Source: Sphingomonas sp. (lineage in GTDB: Bacteria > Pseudomonadota > Alphaproteobacteria > Sphingomonadales > Sphingomonadaceae). From it: DNA of 14,328 nucleotides. Below are positions 1 to 6,170 of this stretch, in pieces (within the stretch, counting starts at the first letter, position 1; the number at the start of each line of letters is the position of its first letter). Both the position numbers and the translations under genes were made by a program. Under the pieces are notes generated by a model. The model did not search any database, was not told the DNA's origin, and worked only from the letters and a program-made list of their open reading frames with translations. The stretch is taken from NCBI GenBank assembly GCA_030824725.1, contig JAPJRE010000064.1:1-14328 (forward strand). Direction: 5' to 3'.

Positions 1-1171
1 GCTTGAACCACAGCGCGACCGACGGCGCGGTGCCGCCGAAGATGGCGTTGGCCAGTGCATAGGGCAGCGCCACGCCCAGCGTGCGGATATGGGCCGGGAA
101 CAGCTCGGCCTTCACCACCGCGTTGATCGCGGTGTAGCCGGTGACGATCAGCAGCGCGGCGGTCATCAGCCCGAAGGCGCTGAGCCCGTCGCGCACGCCC
201 TCCATCGCGACGAAGATCGGATAGGTGCAGCACACGCCCAGCACGCCGAATCCGATCATCAGCGGCTTGCGGCCGATCCGGTCCGACAGGGCGCCGGCGA
301 GCGGCTGAACAAGCATGAACACGAACAGCGCCGCCGCGTTCACCTGCGTCGCCGCGGCATCGGAGAAGCCCGCGGTCTTCTTGAGGAAGGTGATCGGGTA
401 GATGGTGTAGGCGTAGAAGGCGAGGGTGCCGCCTGCGGTGAGCAGCAGCACCAGCATCGCCTCGCGCGGGTGTTGACGAAAGAGCGCGAACGCGCCCGAG
501 GCCGCCTTGCGGTCGCGCCTGGCGAAGCTCTCGGTCTCGGCGAGGCGGCGGCGCAGCCAATAGACCAGCAGCGCGAGCACGCCGCCCAGCGCGAAGGGCA
601 GGCGCCAGGCCCATGCGCGCAGGCTATCCTCGGGCAGCACCGCCTGCAGTGCGAGCAGCGCCAACAGTGCCGTGAGCTGCCCCGAGATCAGCGTGACATA
701 TTGGAAGCTGGAGAAGAAGCCGCGGTGCCGCCGGCCGGCCATTTCCGACAGATAGGTGGCGCTGGCGCCATATTCGCCGCCGAGCGACAGCCCCTGAAGC
801 AGCCGCGCCACTATCAGCGCCGCGGTCGCCGGCCAGCCGATCGCGGCATGGCTGGGCGTCGCCGCGATCAGCAGCGAGCCTGCGCACATCAACGTCACCG
901 ACAGGCTGAGCCCCGCCTTGCGGCCGTGCCGATCGCCATAGACGCCCATCAGCCAGCCGCCGATCGGCCGCATGAAGAAGCCGATCGCGAAGACGATCCA
1001 GGCGTTCAGGTCCTGCGCGGTGCCGGGCGCGAAGAAATGCGGGGCCAGATAGCTGGCGAGCGCCGCATAGGCATACCAGTCATACCATTCGACGAGGTTG
1101 CCCGCCGATCCGCCGAGGATCGAGCGAAGACGGGTGCCGCGGTCGAGCGGAGCATCGGGAGCATGGGCCAT
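1..1171 (-). CDS. MHS-family MFS transporter (partial, C-terminus outside window)
   Basis: Inner-membrane secondary transporter of the metabolite:H+ symporter branch of the major facilitator superfamily, a group that includes alpha-ketoglutarate, proline/betaine and shikimate permeases; the substrate cannot be told from sequence. About 390 residues are visible and the frame stays open to the left edge, so the last TM helices are missing. The N-terminus has the MHS signature with GNLVEWYDWYAY near residues 24-35. The MFS loop motif GDRHGRK follows TM2, a second copy (SDRIGRK) lies in the central half, and the helices between are hydrophobic. The ATG at 1171 is chosen because homology begins directly after it and a GAGG lies a few bases upstream. 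The dioxygenase gene lies upstream on the same strand, 88 bases away. A role in importing an organic acid linked to that enzyme is possible but unproven. Confidence 0.9.
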   Translation of the reverse strand, partial: MAHAPDAPLDRGTRLRSILGGSAGNLVEWYDWYAYAALASYLAPHFFAPGTAQDLNAWIVFAIGFFMRPIGGWLMGVYGDRHGRKAGLSLSVTLMCAGSLLIAATPSHAAIGWPATAALIVARLLQGLSLGGEYGASATYLSEMAGRRHRGFFSSFQYVTLISGQLTALLALLALQAVLPEDSLRAWAWRLPFALGGVLALLVYWLRRRLAETESFARRDRKAASGAFALFRQHPREAMLVLLLTAGGTLAFYAYTIYPITFLKKTAGFSDAAATQVNAAALFVFMLVQPLAGALSDRIGRKPLMIGFGVLGVCCTYPIFVAMEGVRDGLSAFGLMTAALLIVTGYTAINAVVKAELFPAHIRTLGVALPYALANAIFGGTAPSVALWFK

Positions 1172-1193
1172 GCCCTCGTCTATAGCAAAGCGC

Positions 1194-1239
1194 CGCCCGC
1201 CGGAAAGGCGCGTGCAGGGGGACGGCCCCTCGGCGGGCG
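1194..1239. repeat. Nested inverted repeat between dioxygenase and MFS genes
   Basis: CGCCCGCCG (1194-1202) is perfectly complementary to CGGCGGGCG (1231-1239). Inside the 28-base spacer a second hairpin, AGGGG-GACGG-CCCCT, can form. It lies after the stop of the dioxygenase gene and before the start of the transporter gene, both on the minus strand. There is no T-run after it, so it may be a weak or Rho-assisted terminator, an RNA processing or stability element, or chance in GC-rich DNA. Confidence 0.35.
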
Positions 1240-1259
1240 ACGCAGATCGCGCGGCTGGC

Positions 1260-2162
1260 CTAGCGCGCGATTCCGATCACCGCGTTGGCGGTGTAGCCGG
1301 TATCGATGCTGCCGTGCATCGTGGGGGTCTGCTGCGCGATCTGCGCGGCGCTGTTGTCGCCGAACACATTGTCGCGGGCGATCGATACGCCCGACAGATT
1401 GCTCAGGCTGGAGGTGTAGCCGGTCGCCGCGGCGTAGACCGTGCTGCACGTCTCGGCCGGCATCGCCAGCTGCGAGACGAGCGTCGCGTAGCGGCCGCTG
1501 GTAGCGGTGGCCAGGCTGGAGAAAACCTCGAAATGGATGTGCGGCCAGCGCCCCGCATAGCAGCCGGGAAAGATGGTGGTGAAGGACAGTTGGCCGTTGG
1601 CATCGGTCACGCCCACCCCGCGCAGATAGCTTTCGTTCGGCAGATCGTAGAGCGAGTATTTGCCGGCGCGGTCGCAGTGCCAGATATACACCGCATAGCC
1701 TGCCAGCGGCGAACATCCCGTGTTCACGTCCACCACCGTCAGGGTAAGGATCAGCGGGACGCCGGCGGCGACGCTCGTCGAGCTGCCGATGAAGCTGGAG
1801 CGGATATCGCTGCGCACGACGTTGCTCGCGGTCAGTGCGTTGGACGTCAGCCCGGACGCGGTGTTGGTTCCGTCGGCAGGGTACGGCCCGTTGGTCTCGG
1901 TCGGATCGACCACGCAGCTGCCGCCGGTGGCCGTCGGCGTTGGCGTCGGGGTCGGCGTGGGCGTCGGCGTGGGACTTGGGCTCGGCGTCGGCGTGGCGCT
2001 GGCGGTGACGGCGCTGCTCCCGCCACTGCCGTCGCACGCGGCCAGCATGGCCGCCGTGCCCGCACCGGTGAACCAGCGCAGCGCGCGGCGCCTGCTGGCG
2101 AGCGCATGCATCGCGCGGAGATCGTGCGCGAGGCCGTGATCCTGCTGTTCGACGTCGTTCAA
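1260..2162 (-). CDS. Intradiol ring-cleavage dioxygenase-like lipoprotein with Pro-Thr linker
   Basis: Exported member of the intradiol dioxygenase family (protocatechuate 3,4-/catechol 1,2-dioxygenase fold), whose members open catechol-type rings between the hydroxyls using Fe(III). The start is a TTG with a perfect AGGAGG six bases upstream; it gives 300 residues. An ATG 14 codons earlier (2204) would place that AGGAGG inside the gene. The N-terminus reads HGLAHDL, then SRRRALRW (Tat-like twin arginine, residues 23-30), then lipobox MLAAC with Cys43, so export by Tat and lipidation are likely. Residues 57-77 are a Thr/Ser-Pro repeat linker. The catalytic domain keeps all four expected iron ligands: Tyr169 (GKYS), Tyr202 (CYAGR), His208 and His210 (PHIHF). 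The NGPY motif near residue 91 is also typical. The natural substrate is unknown. It follows the kinase gene by 76 bases on the same strand. Confidence 0.88.
   Translation of the reverse strand: MNDVEQQDHGLAHDLRAMHALASRRRALRWFTGAGTAAMLAACDGSGGSSAVTASATPTPSPSPTPTPTPTPTPTPTATGGSCVVDPTETNGPYPADGTNTASGLTSNALTASNVVRSDIRSSFIGSSTSVAAGVPLILTLTVVDVNTGCSPLAGYAVYIWHCDRAGKYSLYDLPNESYLRGVGVTDANGQLSFTTIFPGCYAGRWPHIHFEVFSSLATATSGRYATLVSQLAMPAETCSTVYAAATGYTSSLSNLSGVSIARDNVFGDNSAAQIAQQTPTMHGSIDTGYTANAVIGIAR
1932..1994. repeat. Hexamer-like tandem repeat encoding the Pro-Thr linker
   Basis: Degenerate six-base units of the GTCGGC/GTGGGC type (plus strand) run through this stretch of the dioxygenase gene. On the minus strand they encode alternating Pro and Thr/Ser, a flexible linker between the lipidated Cys and the catalytic domain. 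Such repeats often change in copy number between strains, which would change linker length without shifting the frame. Confidence 0.75.
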
Positions 2163-2176
2163 ACCTGCCCTCCTCT
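2163..2176 (-). promoter_or_regulatory. Strong ribosome binding site that sets the TTG start of the dioxygenase
   Basis: On the minus strand the sequence AGAGGAGGGCAGGT lies directly before TTG at 2162. AGGAGG (2169-2174) is a full Shine-Dalgarno core with a six-base spacer. No comparable site precedes the in-frame ATG codons at 2204 or 2111, so this site decides the start. Confidence 0.75.
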
Positions 2177-2238
2177 GGCCGAAGACTAGGTGCGGGGCCG
2201 GCATCTCGTGCCGATTTCACGCCCGTTTCATTGTTGCT

Positions 2239-3519
2239 TCATGTTGCAAGCGGTAGCCGCACCACCACGCGACCGCCCGCACCGCCCGGGCGGTTCTCCA
2301 GCGTGACGTCGCCGCCGTGCAGTTCGGCGATCGATCGCACGATGGCGAGCCCGAGGCCGGTGCCGCCCGTCGCACGGTTGCGAGAGCTTTCGCCGCGCAC
2401 GAAGGGGGCGAAGAGATTGTCCGCCTGCGCCGGGTCGAATCCCGGCCCTTCGTCGTCGACCCAGATTTCGCCACGCCCGTAGCGGATGCGCCATTGGATC
2501 TCGGCGCGCTGGCCATAGCGAATCGCATTTTCCACCAGGTTGCCGAACAGCCGGCGCAGCGCCTGGCTGTCGCCGATCAGCACCATGCGGGGGCCGGGCT
2601 CTACCGTCACGGGCTTGCCGGCGATCGACAGATCGTCTGCCAGGCTTTCGATCAGGCTGCCAAGGTCCAGCCGCACCATCTCGCCACGCGCGCGGTCGTC
2701 GCGGGTGAAGCGCAGCGTGACCGCGAGCATCGATCGCATCTCGCCGATATCGGCAAGCGCGCGTTCGCGGGCGGCCTCGGGCAGCTGCTCCACCCAGAAG
2801 GCGAGGCGCGACAGCGGCGTGCCGAGATCATGCGCCATCGCCGCCAGCATCACCGTGCGATTTTCCGCCTGCTGGAGGATGCGCGCCTGCATCGCCTCCA
2901 TTGCCCGGCCCAGCTCGCGGATCTCGCGGGGGCCGTCGAGCGGGATCGCCTCGGGCGCCCCCAGCCGGGCGCGCGTCGCCGCCTCCGCCAGTCGCCGGAT
3001 CGGCCGCGAAATGCGGCGCGCGGCCGCCCAGGCGAGCAGCGAGAGGATGATCAGCGTGAGCAGCATCCATTGCAGGATGGCGATCCGCCAGCGCCCCAGC
3101 GCGGGCCCGCGGCTGACCGAGGCGATCAGCCAGCCCTTGTCGGTGCGGCGGCCGATGGTGAAGCTGCCATGGATATCCTGGTCGGGATCCTGCACCGGCC
3201 ATTCATAGGTGCCGCGGACCCGGTCGGCCGGTACCGGGATCAGCGCGGCGATCACCCGGTCGCGCTCGGGGGAGGTGCGCTCGTCGCTCCGCCCGAAGCC
3301 TTTGCTCTGGGAATAGTACAGGTGGATCGTCGGGCCGTGGCCAGGGGGTGGGGTCCGGCCGGTGCGGAGCGCATCGGCGACCCGGGCGATGGGGATCGGG
3401 CCGGAGCCGGGCGGCGGGCCGCGGAAGATGACGGCGAACTGCACCAGCATCACCACCGCCGCCGAGGTGATGGCGAACAGCATCATCGGCACGACGATCG
3501 ACGCCGGGCGGCGGATCAC
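2239..3519 (-). CDS. EnvZ-like sensor histidine kinase
   Basis: Membrane histidine kinase, 426 residues, partner of the response regulator encoded just upstream. Order of parts: TM1 about residues 8-32, a periplasmic sensor segment to about 145, TM2 about 147-167, HAMP linker about 167-220, HisKA domain with the phospho-accepting His230 in the motif AHDLGTPLSRL, and HATPase_c with N box NLVENAIRYG (328-336), G1 DEGPGF (356-361) and G2 GGTGLGLAI (385-393). It starts with GTG, which overlaps the TGA of the regulator gene (GTGA), so the two are translationally coupled. EnvZ-type kinases usually have Arg where this one has Gly233, three residues after the active His; Asp231 and Thr234, used in phosphatase activity, are kept. 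The signal sensed is unknown. Confidence 0.93.
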   Translation of the reverse strand: MIRRPASIVVPMMLFAITSAAVVMLVQFAVIFRGPPPGSGPIPIARVADALRTGRTPPPGHGPTIHLYYSQSKGFGRSDERTSPERDRVIAALIPVPADRVRGTYEWPVQDPDQDIHGSFTIGRRTDKGWLIASVSRGPALGRWRIAILQWMLLTLIILSLLAWAAARRISRPIRRLAEAATRARLGAPEAIPLDGPREIRELGRAMEAMQARILQQAENRTVMLAAMAHDLGTPLSRLAFWVEQLPEAARERALADIGEMRSMLAVTLRFTRDDRARGEMVRLDLGSLIESLADDLSIAGKPVTVEPGPRMVLIGDSQALRRLFGNLVENAIRYGQRAEIQWRIRYGRGEIWVDDEGPGFDPAQADNLFAPFVRGESSRNRATGGTGLGLAIVRSIAELHGGDVTLENRPGGAGGRVVVRLPLAT

Positions 3520-4253
3520 TTGGTCGTGACTTCGGCGATGAACATATAGCCTTCGTTGCGGATGGTGCGGATCAACTCGTCCGAATCGGACCGCGCGAGC
3601 TTCTTGCGCAGCCGGCTCATCTGCACGTCGATCGCGCGATCGAAATGCTCGGCATGGGCGCCGCGCGAATAATCGAGCAGCGCATCGCGGGTCAGTACCC
3701 GGCGCGGCCGCTCGACCAGCGCGAGCAGCAGGCGGAACTCGCCGTCGGACAGGTTGATCAGCACGCCCTCGGGATCATAGAGCTGCCGCCCGACCGGATC
3801 GAGCCGCCAGCCGGCAAAGCGCATATAGTTGCGCTCCAGCGTGCCGCCGGTCGCAGGCGGCGGCGCGGCGCGGCGCAGCACCGATCGGATGCGGGCGAGC
3901 AGCTCGCGCGGGTTGGCGGGCTTGGCGATATAGTCGTCGGCGCCCATTTCGAGGCCGACGATCCGGTCGATGTCCTCGCTCAGCACCGAATGCAGGATCA
4001 CCGCCGGGCCCGACTGGCGGTCCAGGGTGCGCAGGACCGACAGCCCGTCCTCGCCGGGCATCATCAGATCGAGCACGACCAGCGCATAGCTTTTCGCGGC
4101 GATCGCGGCGCGCATGGCGATCGCGTCCTCGGCGGTGTCGACCACATAGCCGTGCTGGGCTAGAAACGCGGCGGTGAGCTCGCGGATGCCGGGGTCGTCA
4201 TCGACGATCAGTAATCGGGTCTCTAGGTCCACGGCGAGGGCTGACTGCATCAT
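3516..4253 (-). CDS. OmpR/PhoB-type response regulator
   Basis: Cytoplasmic DNA-binding response regulator of 245 residues, first gene of the two-component pair. The receiver domain (about residues 12-125) has the acidic cluster Asp18-Asp20, the phosphorylated Asp62 in VVLDLMMPG, Ser89 in place of the usual Thr switch, Tyr108 and the conserved Lys111 (KPANPRELLAR). The winged-helix domain (about 140-242) ends with the typical VQMSRLRKKL and IRNEGYMF segments. The open frame runs up to 4421 but the extra residues are Arg/Pro-rich and unlike the family, so ATG 4253 (or the next ATG at 4250) is preferred; neither has a strong Shine-Dalgarno. The stop overlaps the GTG of the kinase. The target genes are unknown; the downstream dioxygenase is a candidate because of position only. 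Confidence 0.92.
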   Translation of the reverse strand: MMQSALAVDLETRLLIVDDDPGIRELTAAFLAQHGYVVDTAEDAIAMRAAIAAKSYALVVLDLMMPGEDGLSVLRTLDRQSGPAVILHSVLSEDIDRIVGLEMGADDYIAKPANPRELLARIRSVLRRAAPPPATGGTLERNYMRFAGWRLDPVGRQLYDPEGVLINLSDGEFRLLLALVERPRRVLTRDALLDYSRGAHAEHFDRAIDVQMSRLRKKLARSDSDELIRTIRNEGYMFIAEVTTK

Positions 4254-4474
4254 GAGGGGCGTATTGCGACGCGAATCTATCTGCCGGGTTGCAGTGCTGC
4301 AATCTGGTGTAACGCATTTGTCGCAGCCGGCCCGCGATAATCGGCGGGGACAGGCGCGGGGCGCACGCTTTTGCTTGAAGAATCGAATGGGCGCTGATAG
4401 GAGGCCCGTTCGACGCCGCACCTATGGTTTCGGCGGCCCCTTGCTATTGAGTTTGATCGGAGCTGTACGACTTT
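4254..4474. promoter_or_regulatory. Divergent intergenic region between response regulator and rpsU
   Basis: This 221-base region must hold promoters for both the two-component operon (leftward) and rpsU (rightward). Leftward, TTGCAG (4297-4302) and TAGATT (4274-4279) are separated by 17 bases, a fair sigma-70-like match. The first element overlaps a perfect palindrome, TTGCAG-TG-CTGCAA (4289-4302), which could be an operator. Rightward, no clear pair of boxes stands out; a GGAG lies 12 bases before the rpsU start. Promoter positions are inferred by eye. Confidence 0.4.
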
Positions 4475-4681
4475 ATGCAAATCATCGTTCGCGACAACAA
4501 CGTCGACCAGGCGCTGCGGGCGCTCAAGAAGAAGCTGCAGCGTGAAGGCGTCTATCGCGAGATGAAGCTGCGCCGTCACTACGAGAAGCCGAGCGAGAAG
4601 CGCGCGCGCGAGCGTGCCGCTGCCGTGCGGCGCGCCCGCAAGCTGGAGCGCAAGCGCATGGAGCGCGACAGCGCCCGTTGA
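4475..4681 (+). CDS. rpsU: 30S ribosomal protein S21
   Basis: Small-subunit ribosomal protein S21, 68 residues, which sits near the 3' end of 16S rRNA and helps mRNA binding at initiation. The N-terminus MQIIVRDNNVDQALRALKKKLQ and the following REGVYREMKLRRHYEKPSEKR match the family closely, and the tail is a dense Arg/Lys/Ala helix as usual in alphaproteobacteria. The ATG is supported by the start of homology; the nearest GGAG (4459-4462) is 12 bases upstream, a long spacer. It is followed by a hairpin terminator and then by the FKBP gene on the same strand. Confidence 0.97.
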   Translation: MQIIVRDNNVDQALRALKKKLQREGVYREMKLRRHYEKPSEKRARERAAAVRRARKLERKRMERDSAR

Positions 4682-4689
4682 GACCTGCC

Positions 4690-4728
4690 CGGCGCGCGTT
4701 GCACCAGCGCGCGCCGTCGTTTCTGTTT
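4690..4728 (+). terminator. Probable terminator after rpsU
   Basis: A nine-base-pair, nearly all G-C stem, CGGCGCGCG (4690-4698) with CGCGCGCCG (4708-4716), has a nine-base loop and is followed by a T-rich but interrupted run, TCGTTTCTGTTT. It begins nine bases after the rpsU stop. The T-run is imperfect, so some read-through into the FKBP gene is possible. Confidence 0.6.
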
Positions 4729-4768
4729 CCTACATAACGGGGACGCAATTCCCCGCCGGAGTCCGATC

Positions 4769-5347
4769 ATGTCGGTGACCGCCGTTCCGCTCCAGCCCGT
4801 CAAGGGCAGCTACAAGCTCTGGATCTGGCTGGGTGTGCTGGCCGCGGCTGCTGTTGCTGCTGCGCTGGCCTGGACCGGCACGCGCACGCCCGTCGCGTCG
4901 CATCTCGATGCCGATGCGTTCATGGCGTGGCACAAGAACCAGTCGGGCGTGCAGACCACCCCGTCGGGCCTCCAGTATCAGGTGATCGAGGCCGGTAGCG
5001 GCGCCAACCCTGCCGAGCAGGACGGTGTCGTCACCGAGATCCGCGGCGTTCTGCGCAGCGGCAAGGAATTCCAGCCGAAGACTCCGATGCGCTTCCAGAT
5101 CGGCCAGCCGATGATCCCGGGCTTCACCGAGGGCGTGAAGCTGATGAAGAAGGGCGCCCATTATCGCTTCTGGCTCCCGCCGAAGCTGGGCTATGGCGCC
5201 GAGGGCGGCCAGCAGAACGAGCTGTCCGACCAGGTGCTGATCTTCGACGTCACCATGCAGGAACTGGTGCCGGCCGCGGTCATCCGCCAGATGATGATGC
5301 AGCAGGGCGGCATGCCCCAGGGCGCAGGCGAAGCCCCCGCCCAATAA
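4769..5347 (+). CDS. FKBP-type peptidyl-prolyl cis-trans isomerase, membrane-anchored
   Basis: FKBP-fold protein of 192 residues, probably held in the inner membrane with its domain in the periplasm, where it would help proteins fold at proline bonds. One hydrophobic helix (about residues 17-36) follows a short N-terminal tail with Lys12 and Lys16. The FKBP domain covers about 60-168, including GLQYQVIEAGSG, PMIPGFTEGVKLMKKG, LPPKLGYGAEG and LIFDVTM. A Met/Gln/Gly-rich tail follows. GGAG seven bases before the ATG supports the start. By hand alignment to human FKBP12, Tyr82 and Phe99 are kept (Tyr142, Phe159), Trp59 is Phe119, Tyr26 is Ile91 and Asp37 is Gln102. Isomerase activity may therefore be low and the role may be chaperone-like. 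It lies downstream of rpsU and ends at a strong terminator. Confidence 0.93.
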   Translation: MSVTAVPLQPVKGSYKLWIWLGVLAAAAVAAALAWTGTRTPVASHLDADAFMAWHKNQSGVQTTPSGLQYQVIEAGSGANPAEQDGVVTEIRGVLRSGKEFQPKTPMRFQIGQPMIPGFTEGVKLMKKGAHYRFWLPPKLGYGAEGGQQNELSDQVLIFDVTMQELVPAAVIRQMMMQQGGMPQGAGEAPAQ

Positions 5348-5370
5348 GCAGCTTCCGATTGCAGATTTCG

Positions 5371-5402
5371 AAAAGCCCGCGAGCGACCCTCGCGGGCTTT
5401 TT
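5371..5402. terminator. Strong bidirectional intrinsic terminator
   Basis: A perfect 13-base-pair stem, AAAAGCCCGCGAG (5371-5383) with CTCGCGGGCTTTT (5389-5401), has a five-base loop and a T-run on either strand. It lies between the FKBP stop (plus strand) and the end of the phosphatase pseudogene (minus strand), so it can end transcription from both sides. Confidence 0.93.
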
Positions 5403-5412
5403 CGTGTACGTG

Positions 5413-6170
5413 TTAGCTGCCGGTCGCGAGGAAGCGGCGGTTGCCGCCGTCGAGGCAGAGCGCCGTGAGGCGGCCGGTCGCAGTGGCACCGTGTCGATCG
5501 CGATTCGGTTCGGATGGATTTCGGGCTCGCCGACAACGGTGTGACCATGGACGACGAGCACGCCGTGATCGGCGGTGCTGCGCAGGAACGGGGAGCGGAT
5601 CCAGCGCAGGTCCTGCGGCGCCTGCGCATCGGGCGCGACGCCGGGGCGGATGCCGGCATGGACGAACAGCACGTCGCCCACCCGAAGCGAATCGGGCAGC
5701 GCACGGAGCAGCGCGGCATGCGCCTCGGGAATCGCGGCGCGGAGCTTCGCCGATGCTGCCGCGAGCTCGGCAAGCAGCGCGATCGGATCGAGGCCGTAGC
5801 TGACCGCGCATTCCTCGCCGCCGAAGTGCAGCCGGCTTTCCAGATCGCGCAGATGGCCGTCGAGCATCGCGACCAGCATCACCTCGTGATTCCCGCCGAG
5901 GATCGTGAGGCTCGGGTCTGCGGCTTATCGTTCGAGCAGCAGATCGAGCACGCCGCGCGAGTCCGGCCCGCGATCGATCAGGTCGCCGAGCAGAATCAGA
6001 TGTTCGCGGGCGCGGGCATCGGCCGCGCGCTCGGTGTCGATTCGGATGACCAGCTCCTCGAGCAGGTCGCGCCAGCCATGAACGTCGCCGATCACATAGG
6101 CGCGCGTGCCCGCGGGCAGTGCGTAGGCCGGCGGCTCGGCCTTGCGGAACAGCGCGGCGAGCCTGTTCAC
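5413..6170 (-). pseudogene. Calcineurin-like Ser/Thr protein phosphatase, broken by a stop and a frameshift
   Basis: Remnant of a PPP-type metallophosphatase of about 251 residues. All metal-binding motifs can be read in order: GDVHG, GDLIDRG, GGNHE, VHAGI and VVHGH. Two lesions break it. First, codon 82 is TAA (5925-5927), yet the same frame continues with AADPSLTILGGNHE; a single-base change from GAA, CAA or AAA would explain it. Second, near 5489 one G is missing after IAIDT; restoring it gives GATATGRLTALCLDGG and a natural stop at 5413-5415, the usual family ending. The start is GTG 6170, overlapping the stop of the truncated dehydrogenase (GTGA). The first piece (81 residues, 5925-6170) lacks the GNHE and distal histidine motifs and should be inactive. 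Sequencing error is an alternative explanation. Confidence 0.85.

Noticed and set aside
89..1504. Long plus-strand open frame opposite the MFS and dioxygenase genes
   Set aside because: Its product is Arg/Gln/Gly-rich with no family features, while the minus strand encodes a clear transporter; it is a shadow of high GC coding DNA.
1720..2139. Plus-strand frame with a Val-Gly repeat (GVGVGVG)
   Set aside because: It is the complement of the Pro-Thr linker of the dioxygenase and has no other support.
2317..3549. Plus-strand frame of about 410 codons opposite the histidine kinase
   Set aside because: Low-complexity Arg/Ala/Asp-rich product, opposite a kinase with all its motifs.
4254..4421. 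N-terminal extension of the response regulator
   Set aside because: The extra 56 residues are basic and unlike the family; the receiver fold starts just after the ATG at 4253.
4277..4579. Minus-strand 100-codon frame over the rpsU 5' end
   Set aside because: Antisense to ribosomal protein S21 and without motifs.
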